The notes under the pieces were generated by a model. It was not told the DNA's origin. It did no database searches and saw only the letters and a list, made by a program, of their open reading frames with translations. From assembly GCA_030407315.1 (NCBI GenBank), contig JALQPE010000503.1:39187-103186 (forward strand): a stretch of DNA of 64,000 nt, given 5' to 3'. Position 1 is the stretch's first letter; each line of letters opens with the position of its first letter. Positions 34,901 to 43,589 of this stretch are shown piece after piece. Position numbers and translations under genes: made by a program. This DNA is from Asparagopsis taxiformis (Eukaryota > Rhodophyta > Florideophyceae > Bonnemaisoniales > Bonnemaisoniaceae).

Positions 34901-35110
34901 CAAGTCTGCGAAACTTGAGTGGGCGAATAAATCCAGCAAGAGGCGGAGGAAGTCTTTGCCAGCGAGAGTAGTTTCGCGGGCGGCGCGACCTACGTTTCGA
35001 CGTGTACCCATGTCACTAGAATCCTCCCAAGGGCTAGCGGGTTCGCGCAGAATTGGCACGGTTGCGTCGTCAACGATCGGATTGCTGTTGCGCCTGCGCT
35101 TATTCGTCAT
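31913..35110 (-). CDS. DPPY amino-methyltransferase fused to SET domain (1065 aa)
   Basis: Start chosen at the ATG at 35110 (MTNKRRRN); the open frame upstream lacks ATG. Residues 1-~420 are an unassigned N-terminal domain, then a low-complexity linker. The methyltransferase has catalytic motif IV LTDPPYN at 505-511 (DPPYN codons 33578-33592) before the SAM-binding motif VDPFSGT at 745-751: the order of the beta class of N6-adenine/N4-cytosine DNA methyltransferases. A very acidic insert (~585-620) sits between them. The C-terminal SET domain (~892-1060) has GRGLFA, FINDPR, NVEF and ELYVHYG; the usual NHS motif is altered to IND, so histone methylation is uncertain. The protein could mark DNA and chromatin together. 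It lies between palindromic repeat clusters II and III. Confidence 0.85.
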   Translation of the reverse strand: MTNKRRRNSNPIVDDATVPILREPASPWEDSSDMGTRRNVGRAARETTLAGKDFLRLLLDLFAHSSFADLTDKPGGFTYADLGAWVAQGTEEQFVALQGRLSMSFSGRSKNAGVEADVAEIVMAEMNVERAKQIVRLALPIAEFSRQDERIGQWVEHCILSGIVPQTFLIGCNMLPSPLQAPQRGEPSAFVLAPPETFEVLMYFQALSIIRNHNKNLPRRRIGDAAEEGNEAARVPAHRKSTNRACYVVQVLYHAWTDVAYAAKFSSFEELMAPYIIFDSSEHWFDVLDEGLFAPMEQKLDLYHNKAPLSHPDGYGGKVETRTSAQHSAFRDLVRKFFDRLQFLIVNPDLYTWPESDRWGALEIYFSSGNPDKLPAYFDTLDEDVMAVLRPAPQAADAEKVPKPVDDTPTRRNTGGRGLVPSTRHTTRLQLGPGRTSLTAQGPSPPSPSPHATEEQESEGQALAKDFLSKMSQYCRVYDVPFEDLVSADESREHVPITGNVQLILTDPPYNVRRKRNDSNSSYDRLTAEDMQASIEVFDELLRPGGHGIVFCSVLQFYEWFHYLETYKGPQSEGPTDTAASDDGSDEEEVTSMNSDSEASQHSGEESADEEEDEEEEDVVRNSVFFVDEVPLLFVRLPGHLYQMPGRKRYQRMNMAEVAIHFWKRGVPFKTGSEMVAYRNHGYMDGTYPAWCNVTINMPAIDSNEMVWRTRSTTGATVRVRAEQKSVALMMELISQHSQPGDIVVDPFSGTFATGKAAMSLPEHRVFVGSDMDKLCVVRSLPKLCAVMSRVILSNNTDMRVTTEAKQSAEKFLASPSVTMRTQRERRIIEPPPGLPLYQRFPKYIRQYLWQLCPESIASREHMEKPVHYWPPSLRRWLQTENPRVMRAHDCVAKKLSVRPSLIKHPNAGRGLFAEQTFNVGDEVCAYYGTVVYSDMSKESMRFAYGEGHMAITKETFLMYAIKLYATAEDDENIEHPIWIVPAPFCSAQFINDPRYLRGEDTPAEDTRRMANVEFVENYSSGSTGKKLKAKDLENPKIIVVRAIRDIRPGQELYVHYGTAFRAWN

Positions 35111-35439
35111 AATGGAATGAGTGGAAAATTCGGTACAGGATGGCGACCGCTCGGCGAGACAGTCAAATTTGACGACGTATCTCGTGACGTTTGCACTCTT
35201 TCGTGAGGAACACTGGTTGATATCGAACGGAACAGAGTATACGGGTACACAGCACTGGAAAGGTCTTGAAACCCGTAACCGGTGTAGGTAATAAGTTGTG
35301 ACGGATACGTGGTAGAGAAAAAATTTTAAAAAGATTGTGATTCCCTGCCTTTGAGTGTTGTACTGCAAGGCCGCCAGTCACATAGGTTGACACAGGTGCC
35401 TCACGCTTACCAGGTGAGCGACATCCGGACGGCCACTGG

Positions 35440-35630
35440 ACGTGGGGATGTCCGACTCAGATGCATTGCTGGCCAGCCCAGAAATTCTACAATTTCGGGC
35501 AGAAAAAATATTGCAAAAAACATCGATTTCGGCGGTCGATTGTGCCGTACGGCACACCCCCATCTCAAAAACATGTTCACATGTGCATGTTTTTGAGAAT
35601 AGCCCAAATTTTAATTCAAAGCAGGATGCA
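35440..35630 (-). repeat. Palindromic repeat cluster III (one inverted unit)
   Basis: One partial unit in the opposite orientation to clusters I and II, palindrome at 35542-35555, followed by the inverted CCCAAATTTTAATTCAAA end. It stands ~330 bases upstream of the methyltransferase-SET start. Confidence 0.88.
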
Positions 35631-36719
35631 GATATTCGTCTTCTACCATTGTCAGAACACATTCGTATAACCACATTTGGAGAACCTGAGCCCAGAGCTA
35701 TCGGTTTTGGCGGGAGCTAAGCCATATCTCATATAATCAGTAACTACTTCCCGCCAGCTGAGTGGTGGAACCCCTGCTATTTCTACCAACGAGACATACG
35801 GGGTGTCAACTCGGCAATCGTATATGATTTGGGTGCTAAATTTATTCAAGAGACGAATGGGCTTCGAAAAGGAGCCCAACTACGTCTACTTGTGATCCAT
35901 GGGTATAGGACTATTCTATTCTTCTCCAGGCTTCCACCGTAGCCGCCTCCTCCGCCTCCGTTAATGGAAAGAATATCCGAACCGCACCTCAACATGTTCT
36001 TCATGTGATCCATGGGTACTGACATCTCACATGCTCTCCAGGCTTCCACCGTAGCCGCCTCCTCCGCCTCCGTTAATGGCAACAATATCCAAACTGGACC
36101 TCTACATGTTTTTCTTGTGATCCATGGGTACTGACATCTCACATGTTCTCCAGGCTTCCTCCAAAGCCGCCACCTCCACCTCCGTTAATGGAAAGAATAC
36201 CCGAACCGCAGGCTTCCTCCATAGCCGCCTCCACCTCCGTTAATGGCAAAAACATCTCACCGGGCTGAAAACGGACGGACGACATTGGGTTCGTTCCGCT
36301 GCGTAGACGTTTAGAATCTTGTTAGAAAAAAGTAAACGAAAGAGAATGACATCTCATCTCTGTCGCAATATGTTCCATTTTCAAGTTCTCGGGTTCCACA
36401 CCCATCAAGGCCTGGATCGAACCCTCTTCGATGGATAGGACAAATAGTGGAAGGCTTTTAAGCCTGTGACCAAGCGGCTATTGATTGGTTGGAGGAAGGA
36501 AATTACAGAGGAAATTTAGCTGAGTACGGTGCTCGCGATAGCTGTTAGGTTAAAGTCAAATATGTGTTTCGATTATTTTTCGTACGAAAATGTCTTGCAA
36601 AAGACGATGCTTTGTCGTTCTCCTGGAGGGAGTCCGTTGCATTGCACTCAATTCGAGAGCATCGTCATGAAGGAGAGGATTCTTTCTGCTTGTTAGAATC
36701 GGTTTAGAGCACATAGCTA
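35631..36719. other. Region with a ~114-bp tandem repeat, no clear gene
   Basis: No large frame. It contains the repeat listed at 35925-36240; the rest, including the 36300-36700 part, shows nothing I recognise. Confidence 0.5.
35925..36240 (-). repeat. ~114-bp tandem repeat with glycine-coding core
   Basis: Three to four copies of a unit holding CCGCCTCCTCCGCCTCCGTT, then ATGG, and GTGATCCATGGGTACTGACA. On the minus strand the core reads INGGGGGGYGGSLE in one frame (35846-36142), but the spacer shifts the frame from copy to copy, so a continuous glycine-rich protein would need splicing between the cores. Confidence 0.7.
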
Positions 36720-37275
36720 ATGCATTACTGGCCAGCCCAGAAATTGTAGAATTTCGGGCAGCAAAAATATTGTAAAAAACCTTGATTTGGGCGGCCGATT
36801 GTGCCGTACGGCACACCCCCATTTCAAAAACATGTTCACATGTGCATGTTTTTGAGAATAGCCCAAATTTTAATTCAAATCAGGGTGTCTAATTTGGCCA
36901 CAACGGCCCCAGGAACCGACCGCCGCCCCGAGCGGGGTCATCACTGGCTTCTGTAAGCACCAACTGTAAGGCTAAATGGCGTCTGACGAAGGGTCAATTT
37001 CAGGCTCAATACGCCAGGGACAGGTCTTGGTCCTTGTTCCATCATGGTCCCGCCCCGCTCTCTCACGACCAACCTGAAATGGACGTCCGGTGGATGTCCA
37101 GCTCGATTGCATTGCTGGCCAGCCCAGAAATTCTAAAATTTCGGGCACAAAAAAATATTGCAAAAAACATCGATTTGGGCGGTCGATTGTGCCGTACGGC
37201 ACACCCCCATCTCAAAAACATGTTCACATGTGCATGTTTTTGAGAATAGCCCAAATTTTAATTCAAATCAGGACG
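36720..37275 (-). repeat. Palindromic repeat cluster IV (two inverted units)
   Basis: Two units in inverted orientation, palindromes at 36801-36814 and 37189-37202. It ends at 37271 with the conserved AATTCAAATCAGG edge, directly joined to the shared upstream module of the 761-aa gene. Confidence 0.9.
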
Positions 37276-37330
37276 TCTTCCGGACATAGGGGTGCTCGCG
37301 GCCTAGCTCGACAGCTGTAATTGTACCTCA
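37272..37330 (+). promoter_or_regulatory. Shared upstream module before the 761-aa gene
   Basis: Reads, in gene direction, CCGGACATAGGGGTGCTCGC, then GCCTAGCT and GACAGCTGTAAT. It is the same module as before the ParB-dioxygenase gene (30539-30600), in the same position relative to repeat and gene. Confidence 0.62.
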
Positions 37331-37505
37331 TTAAATACTGTTGATGACTGCCTACCGTATACAATCTGGGCTGTTGGCGTATTATCCGGTACTTGACCTG
37401 ACCTGAACGTTCATCGCAGACCGTTGTGGTTACCGACACTATACAGCAATCTTTTTTGTATCTCGTGCAACTCAATCGTTCCATCGCTTCCGGGAAAGCT
37501 TCATT

Positions 37506-39791
37506 ATGCCGCCGCGTATTGCGAAGAAAGCTCCAAAGCCTCCGGGCCTCCAGAAAACCCGGTCAGCAGCTGCTGTATCGAGTGCCCGACAATCCCGTGC
37601 GAAGAAGCGGTCTGGGCCTACCGGCAGCATTGAACCGCGGTCCGGTAGTCGCAAGACGGACCGGCGCAGAACTGGGGATCCGCAGCGAGAAAGTGAGGAA
37701 GGAGGAACGGCGCGGAGAGAGATGGGGCTTGACCGAGGCAAGCGTGCTCGCAGGGACAGTGAACATCATGATGATGACATGATAGTGGCTCAAAACATGT
37801 TGGAATTGCGGCAGAGTGCTATGGCAAAGGTAGTTCCTCCCGGGTTGGCAGATGCGGAGGTGCTGCAGACGGAGTCCCAGCCGGGGGCTTCCGACACACT
37901 GGAGGCTGTGACCCCCACTGCGCCAACTATGCCGAGTACATCAGCCCCAGCAGGTAATGCAGTCAGGGACCCGAGGATAGCGGCAAGGGATGTTGTTTCT
38001 GAGCAACGTTCACAGGATGCCAACTATCATCGGCGGTCAGGTGGTACTGAGGGGAGAGAGCAGCCGGAGTGCGGGCCTCGTCACAACAGAGTGTCATTGG
38101 TGCCAAATATGCGCGTAACGCCCCCGCGACGTCAGGCTATTGGCGATGGAGGACATCATATTCCCGATAGCGTGGGAGATGGGGGGACGGTGAGGGCAGA
38201 GAGGTTGCATCCGCCGGAATCCATCGATTTAATGGCGAGTCGCATCAATGCGCAGAAGAAGAAGATCGCGGAGCTGGAAAAAAAAGTGTTTAGCCAGGAC
38301 ATAGCAAACAAGGCGCTCACCACGGAGATTGTTGCGTTGGAGGCTAAGGTGAAGACTCTGCAGGCGGAAAATGCCAGCCTTACTGCAATTGCGAGAACAG
38401 GTAGAATCAGTGATCACGGTGGCGGTAAGTCGAAAATACAGAAAGCCATTCCTGTGAAATACCTTGGAGTTCTTAGGGCGGTTGAGGAAAACCTGACAAA
38501 GTGGTGCAAGAACGAGACTATGGAGCTGGACCCTATAGCGGAACAAACGCAGAGACGTTGGACTGGACGTACCATCGAGGTAGAGCCGGTAGAAGGGGCA
38601 CTTTGGAGCGAAAACGGTGTAGGATATATTGCTACCCCTCCGGGCTATATCATCAAGAATCTGCAGTGGTATACACCTTCGTACAGGGACGAGAGTGATC
38701 TGCTGAATGACTTGGTGCGACACGTACTGCGTCAAAGTCCGTGGTGTGATGTGTTTTCCGATGAGGAGCAGCGTGTGTGCTGTCAAGAGGCTGTGGCGGG
38801 GAGCAAGGAATTGAAAGTGAAGGTGACGCAGAAACTGTCCGACGTGATGAGTGCACGGAAGCGTAATGCGAGGGACAGATTGTTCGGTTCGCTGGGGTAC
38901 ACGAAATTAATGTCTAGATGCACGATGCTGACGACGCGAGCTGAGATGGACGAGCGAGAGGAACAAAAGCGCGAAGCGTCTGAGAAGCTTTTGAAACGGG
39001 AAAGTAACGGTGATTTGGATATGGGGAGGTGGCGAACGGCACCGTTCTCAGAGCTGCGATACAGCAAAGGCTTGGTTCCTGACAGCTTCGAAATGGAAGT
39101 GAATGGTGATGCATGGTTTAACAACCGAGTAGCTGTGAATGTGCTGGACATCTTCAGGGGTTATTCGATACGACCAGAACAAGTAATGGACATAGAGACG
39201 AGCATACTAACGCTGGCGCGCCTGGATGCTTGGCTAGTGACTACTGTGGAGTGTTTGGATGAACCGAAGGGGAAAGGAGGTGCACGGCAGAAGGAGTTTA
39301 CAAGGCGGTACAGTCAATATGTGGGGGTAGCTTTTCAGCAATTAGTTGGTATGGTGGTGTACTGCATGTCTTGTCTCCAAGGCTCGCAAGCAAGGGAAGA
39401 AACGGACGTTGTCGAGAGCGAACAGCGGACTAGTGCACAGTCACGGCATGTGTTTGCAAGCCGTACTGTGACGAGAGAGGCTGTTGAAGTGTGGCAAAGC
39501 GGAGAGGGGTCTGGAATTGTTCATGTCGTTGATGATGTAAACCGCTGCTCATCACTTGTTCTAGTGTCCGAGGATTGGATTCAATCGCATATTACGTCAA
39601 ACCTCGGTGCTGTAATGGATTGTGTGATTGCGCAAGGACTAATTGGCGCAGAACTTTTCGTCGTTGACCCATATGCTGGACACCTGACTGCAAACCTGAA
39701 TGTCGAAATCAATGCCCCACAGTATGGGGGCATGGAGCGGCGCCATGCAGCCACTGCTGATAACGGTTTTGGCGTAATGGAGGATGGTTGA
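37506..39791 (+). CDS. Coiled-coil protein of the giant element (761 aa), function unknown
   Basis: Starts at an ATG (MPPRIAKKAPKPPG). The first ~100 residues are basic (RSRAKKRSG-type patches), ~100-235 look disordered, and ~240-298 form a coiled coil with heptads (KKKIAELEKKVFSQ, LEAKVKTLQAENASL). The remaining ~450 residues appear globular, with WDTPSYR-free but tryptophan-containing segments such as NLQWYTPSYRDESD and a basic part KLSDVMSARKRNARDRLFGS that could touch DNA. No catalytic motif seen. It is tail-to-tail with the transposase, only 77 bases apart, and shares its upstream module with the ParB-dioxygenase gene, so it ties the two halves of the element together. A role like the DNA-binding second protein of CACTA elements is possible but inferred only from position. 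Confidence 0.75.
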   Translation: MPPRIAKKAPKPPGLQKTRSAAAVSSARQSRAKKRSGPTGSIEPRSGSRKTDRRRTGDPQRESEEGGTARREMGLDRGKRARRDSEHHDDDMIVAQNMLELRQSAMAKVVPPGLADAEVLQTESQPGASDTLEAVTPTAPTMPSTSAPAGNAVRDPRIAARDVVSEQRSQDANYHRRSGGTEGREQPECGPRHNRVSLVPNMRVTPPRRQAIGDGGHHIPDSVGDGGTVRAERLHPPESIDLMASRINAQKKKIAELEKKVFSQDIANKALTTEIVALEAKVKTLQAENASLTAIARTGRISDHGGGKSKIQKAIPVKYLGVLRAVEENLTKWCKNETMELDPIAEQTQRRWTGRTIEVEPVEGALWSENGVGYIATPPGYIIKNLQWYTPSYRDESDLLNDLVRHVLRQSPWCDVFSDEEQRVCCQEAVAGSKELKVKVTQKLSDVMSARKRNARDRLFGSLGYTKLMSRCTMLTTRAEMDEREEQKREASEKLLKRESNGDLDMGRWRTAPFSELRYSKGLVPDSFEMEVNGDAWFNNRVAVNVLDIFRGYSIRPEQVMDIETSILTLARLDAWLVTTVECLDEPKGKGGARQKEFTRRYSQYVGVAFQQLVGMVVYCMSCLQGSQAREETDVVESEQRTSAQSRHVFASRTVTREAVEVWQSGEGSGIVHVVDDVNRCSSLVLVSEDWIQSHITSNLGAVMDCVIAQGLIGAELFVVDPYAGHLTANLNVEINAPQYGGMERRHAATADNGFGVMEDG

Positions 39792-39868
39792 AATTAGTGC
39801 AGTAAATGTGACGTTGACTAGAAGGTTTATCATGTAGTACATTATCAATAGAGTGCTGCGATTTAGAT

Positions 39869-42800
39869 TTATTCTTCTTCATTATCATCTGTGAATTGGT
39901 AATCAGTGTTGGTGTAGAAGCGGTTGAGATAGAAACGGTGGTCCGACCAGTGCATTTGTTTCGTAAATGGCTTGACTGGAAAGTTACTTCGTACGATGTG
40001 CACGGTGCCAGATATAGTAGATGCAGGAATGAGGTCAAACCAAGGACCACCTGCACTGTGGGATGCAGTGTCATTGCTGTCAACGGATCCGTTGTCCGGG
40101 TCCCATGTGGACCACTTTAAACAAATGCACCCAAGTGATTTTTCCACAGCGGTTTTTGGGGCAAAGCAGGTCATATACTGAACGAAAGCGAGTTCTACAG
40201 GTTGAAACAGGTTTGGAGACTGCAGGCGTACCAGTGCCAGGACGCGCCCTACCCATATGGTTCTGTAGTCATCGGCAGTTCCGGAGATGACGACAAAGGA
40301 GTACTGCGATCTCTTTGCGGGGCCGAACGATGAAGTTGCAAAGACGCGCTGCTGCTTGTGCCTCGACACGTTTGTGGGGCGAAGCATGCCACTGTGCGGG
40401 TCAAAGTCGTCGGCATCTGGGACGTACCCTCCCATGACGTAGGCGGACTTTACCACGGTGACGGAAATGTCCATGTCATGTATTGGAGGGCCTTCTGCCG
40501 TGGCGCGCAGTCTAGCGAGGGTGAGGAACGCTTGTGCAGCTGTGTCACCGAGTTGCTGGAATAGCGTTATGGTGCCAGACGGGAACGAGGAGTTGTGCAG
40601 CGGCAAAAGAGTGGCAGGATCGGGCTGTCCGTCGATATCTGCAACGAGGAGGGTTGCATCGGGCAGCAGGGAGGCAAAGTCGTGCAGTGCAACGGTGAAT
40701 CCGTCGCGAACGAGTACTGCACCGTCTGTGGGCGATATCATGCGTGCGTTTCCCAATGTGTTCGATGGGGTATGACCAGTTGGAGTGGCCAAGGAGAATT
40801 CCATGTGGCGAATAGTCTCTTCCATGGCTGTGGAGCGCCTTCGAGAGGTTTTCCTATAACTCTGTTTGAACAGAAGATGCGAGTGTTCGTAGGGGCCTGC
40901 ATCAATGTGTTCCAGGGCGCCATATCTCTGCAAGTCACCGGGAAGATGGTCTAGAAGATGGAACTTGAAAGTTTTGAGACCTGTGGTGTGGAATGGGCCG
41001 AGGGTGGAGAGCATTGATTGTTTGAAATAGGAAATGGAGTTCTGGAGGCTTTCTAGTTCGGCGGCAGTCCAGTGCTTGATGCGACCGCGTTTCATGACCC
41101 ATGCGACGAGGTCAGAGTATTGCGTGCAGATGGAAGTGAGGGGGGCTGTATCTACTTCGTCACAGCATGTGTCAATGAATGCTGCGATGAAAGGGAACAC
41201 CATGTCGACATGGTGATAGTCTTTGGCTGCGAGCATGCCGCGTATGCCGTCCTCCGTGAAGAGGCCGTTCAAATTGGTGCCCTTCTCACCCTTGGAGAAG
41301 TCGACATGAAGACCGGTGATGTAGTAGTCGCGTTCGATAGCGGACAGAATGCTGTTTGAGCCGGCGAGGATGGATTTTTTCACCTTCTTGAAGGTGCGAG
41401 GTGTCCCGGAATGGGAGGCAGTGGTGGTGAGGTCTGGGGAGCTGAGGCGGTGGACAATGCACTGTTTGATGAGCTTTGAGATGCCGAGGTGGAGATTGTG
41501 CAGAGGCTCGAAGGAGAAAATGTTGTAGGGGTCTAGGGGACTGTTGGTGGGTAAAAGAGCGGTCGATTCGAGGACAGAGTGTTGTTCGAGGAGGGAGAGA
41601 GCTTCGAGCGGAGCAGTTGTATGCTCCTGAGCGCTCTCTTGGCGTGCAGAGCGTGTATCATCGAGGGAGCGGGGCTGGTGTGGCGCGCTGGATTCAAGTT
41701 GAGTGGCGGGGATGTAGCAGCGGTGGCAGGGATGTGTGGTGGTAGTGCTGTTGCGAGTGCATGAGAGCTCTTTGGCCTCTGGAAAGTCGCAGCAATAATT
41801 GGCTAGGATGGGAAAGCATTGGCGGGCAGTTGCAGTGGAGTCTGTGCAGGGGAACCCGGAAGAGAACGCGGTGGATAGGGACGAAAACACTTTTTCGAGT
41901 GCTTTATGAAGAATATCAATTTTGCGAGCGCGACTAGCAGAACTAGAGGTTGTCGGCATTTCATCACCGAACAAGGCGTTGGACGAAGGGTTAACAATGT
42001 ACGGAAGATACCCGACGATGGTGAGGCCGGTACGGATGCAGTGGCGACGGAGGGGGGCGGAGAAGTTGAGCAGTGTGACGTGTATGGGGTATGCGACGAT
42101 TGCGGAGCTCTTGAGGCTTGTGCTGCTCTTGTCGGAGTACACTTGGAGGAGGCCGGCAAAGGAGGAAGCGGTGGGATCATTTTCCTCTGCCCATACGACC
42201 TGTGGATCTTCCGAGAGCTGCACGCGCTGTCTAGTAACCTGGTGCAGCGTTTTCGCGAATTCTGTGTGTAGGGGATGAGAAAATATTGCGGTGCCGTCTG
42301 GGGCGGTCTGTGGGGAGGGGTGGAAGAGAGTATTTTGGTCGTTAGCCAGTGCTAACTGCCTGCGGAGCATGTCGACTGGGTCGCGGAGGTACAGCTGTGC
42401 CGAGTACTTACCAGTTTTGTCTGGAATGATGTGGCTCTTGTAACCTTCGGTGCGGAAATGTGTTTCGACCATGGAAGCGGTAACGTGGCGACATTCTTCT
42501 ACGGTGCGAACGGCGCTGTTGAACTTTTCTAGGGAGAATGCGGGGTCTTGTAGGATGGTGATGACTTCGCTCACGCGGCCAGCGCCGGCCTTGTACTCGA
42601 GGGTTGTGAGACTGGCGGCGAGGGATTGCACGAGGAGGTCTGCGCGGGAGGGGGTTGAGGTTGGTGGCAGTGAAGCGTCACAGGGTGAGTCGCTGGAGGA
42701 AGCACGACCAGATTCTGGGTCTGGGGAGCTGGGTTGCGGGGAATCATGGTCGCCGTTTCGAGCAGGCTCATGGGTGACGGCAGGGACACGAGCGTTGTTG

Positions 42801-42907
42801 AAATGTTGGGGAGAGGGGTTGAAACGGTAGCGACACGTTCGCTCATGCAGCGCGAGCGCATAAGCATCTACGCAGTAGTAGAAGCACCCTTCATACTTGC
42901 ATTCCAT
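39869..42907 (-). CDS. Plavaka/CACTA-like DDE transposase (1012 aa)
   Basis: ATG at 42907. The N-terminus forms a C2HC finger (Cys3, Cys8, His21, Cys25 in MECKYEGC...LHERTC). The first catalytic aspartate region reads VYSDKSSTSLKSS followed by AYPIHVTLLNFSAPLR and IVGYLPYI, the YSDKT...YPV...GWLPI pattern of Plavaka transposases. Later come a CHRC pair, FEPLHNLHLGISKLI, and FKFHLLDHLPGDLQRYG with AGPYEHSHLLFKQSYR, the end of the RNase H-like core. The frame is uninterrupted. It would bind the terminal and subterminal repeats and cut and rejoin the element. A truncated, frameshifted copy is at 60882-61381. Family assignment is from memory of motifs; an EnSpm/CACTA label is equally fair. Confidence 0.85.
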   Translation of the reverse strand: MECKYEGCFYYCVDAYALALHERTCRYRFNPSPQHFNNARVPAVTHEPARNGDHDSPQPSSPDPESGRASSSDSPCDASLPPTSTPSRADLLVQSLAASLTTLEYKAGAGRVSEVITILQDPAFSLEKFNSAVRTVEECRHVTASMVETHFRTEGYKSHIIPDKTGKYSAQLYLRDPVDMLRRQLALANDQNTLFHPSPQTAPDGTAIFSHPLHTEFAKTLHQVTRQRVQLSEDPQVVWAEENDPTASSFAGLLQVYSDKSSTSLKSSAIVAYPIHVTLLNFSAPLRRHCIRTGLTIVGYLPYIVNPSSNALFGDEMPTTSSSASRARKIDILHKALEKVFSSLSTAFSSGFPCTDSTATARQCFPILANYCCDFPEAKELSCTRNSTTTTHPCHRCYIPATQLESSAPHQPRSLDDTRSARQESAQEHTTAPLEALSLLEQHSVLESTALLPTNSPLDPYNIFSFEPLHNLHLGISKLIKQCIVHRLSSPDLTTTASHSGTPRTFKKVKKSILAGSNSILSAIERDYYITGLHVDFSKGEKGTNLNGLFTEDGIRGMLAAKDYHHVDMVFPFIAAFIDTCCDEVDTAPLTSICTQYSDLVAWVMKRGRIKHWTAAELESLQNSISYFKQSMLSTLGPFHTTGLKTFKFHLLDHLPGDLQRYGALEHIDAGPYEHSHLLFKQSYRKTSRRRSTAMEETIRHMEFSLATPTGHTPSNTLGNARMISPTDGAVLVRDGFTVALHDFASLLPDATLLVADIDGQPDPATLLPLHNSSFPSGTITLFQQLGDTAAQAFLTLARLRATAEGPPIHDMDISVTVVKSAYVMGGYVPDADDFDPHSGMLRPTNVSRHKQQRVFATSSFGPAKRSQYSFVVISGTADDYRTIWVGRVLALVRLQSPNLFQPVELAFVQYMTCFAPKTAVEKSLGCICLKWSTWDPDNGSVDSNDTASHSAGGPWFDLIPASTISGTVHIVRSNFPVKPFTKQMHWSDHRFYLNRFYTNTDYQFTDDNEEE

Positions 42908-43504
42908 GTCGAGTTTTGACGCAAAAGGGAGGATTGCGAGCTGAACAGGGGAGACTGTGCCGTCCAGATGCGACCAATTTTATTTTTGTGGTGCTTTCGA
43001 GACTTGGAATGTAACGTGTTCGTAGTTTTTTGGGTAGTAGTTTTGTGCTCACTCCAGCTGACATCCCAACGGTGGAATTTAACCGAGAGTTCAATCATTT
43101 CCAACTGTTACATCACATTGCGTGCTGGCAACGTGTGCATGGAAGGACGAACGACTGCCCTGGGAGATGAATTTTCAATTAATTCATTTGTAATAATAAA
43201 CTTTTTTATTTCCAAACTTCGTGGAATCTGAATGTGCTTTACAGCGGATATGCCACAGATCATGTAAGGAAAGCAAATGGATTCTCATATATATGATTAT
43301 ATGTTTATATTCGTTGTTCTCGATCCGGATCTCTTTGTTCGGGGAATCAGAGACCATGGCTTGGGCCATACTCAATCTCACTGCCGGCGATGATTTCGAG
43401 TATGCACAGCAAGACTTAAGCGGACGCAGAAAGCTGTCCGGTCGACGCCGCAGGCTCCACTCCGCCCTCATCACCGACTGATCTTCTTTGACCGACTTTG
43501 CTTT

Positions 43505-43542
43505 GTACGTGCGCGAATCTTGATCAAGATTCGCGCACGTAC
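43505..43542. repeat. Perfect 38-bp palindrome
   Basis: Two 19-base arms beginning GTACGTGCGCGAATC meet at TGATCA without a spacer or mismatch. It lies at the edge of the ladder region. The inverted transposon copy keeps it at 60251-60288 with a single mismatch; in copy 1 only one arm remains (532-549). It can form a cruciform or an RNA hairpin. Confidence 0.9.
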
Positions 43543-43589
43543 CTTCGTTCCATCCTCTACCCTCGAGGGTATGCGTTGAGGGAAGCGTG

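Noticed and set aside
31913..35368. Longer N-terminal extension of the methyltransferase-SET ORF
   Set aside because: The extra 86 codons begin with TTG and hold no ATG; the reading before 35110 looks like leader sequence.
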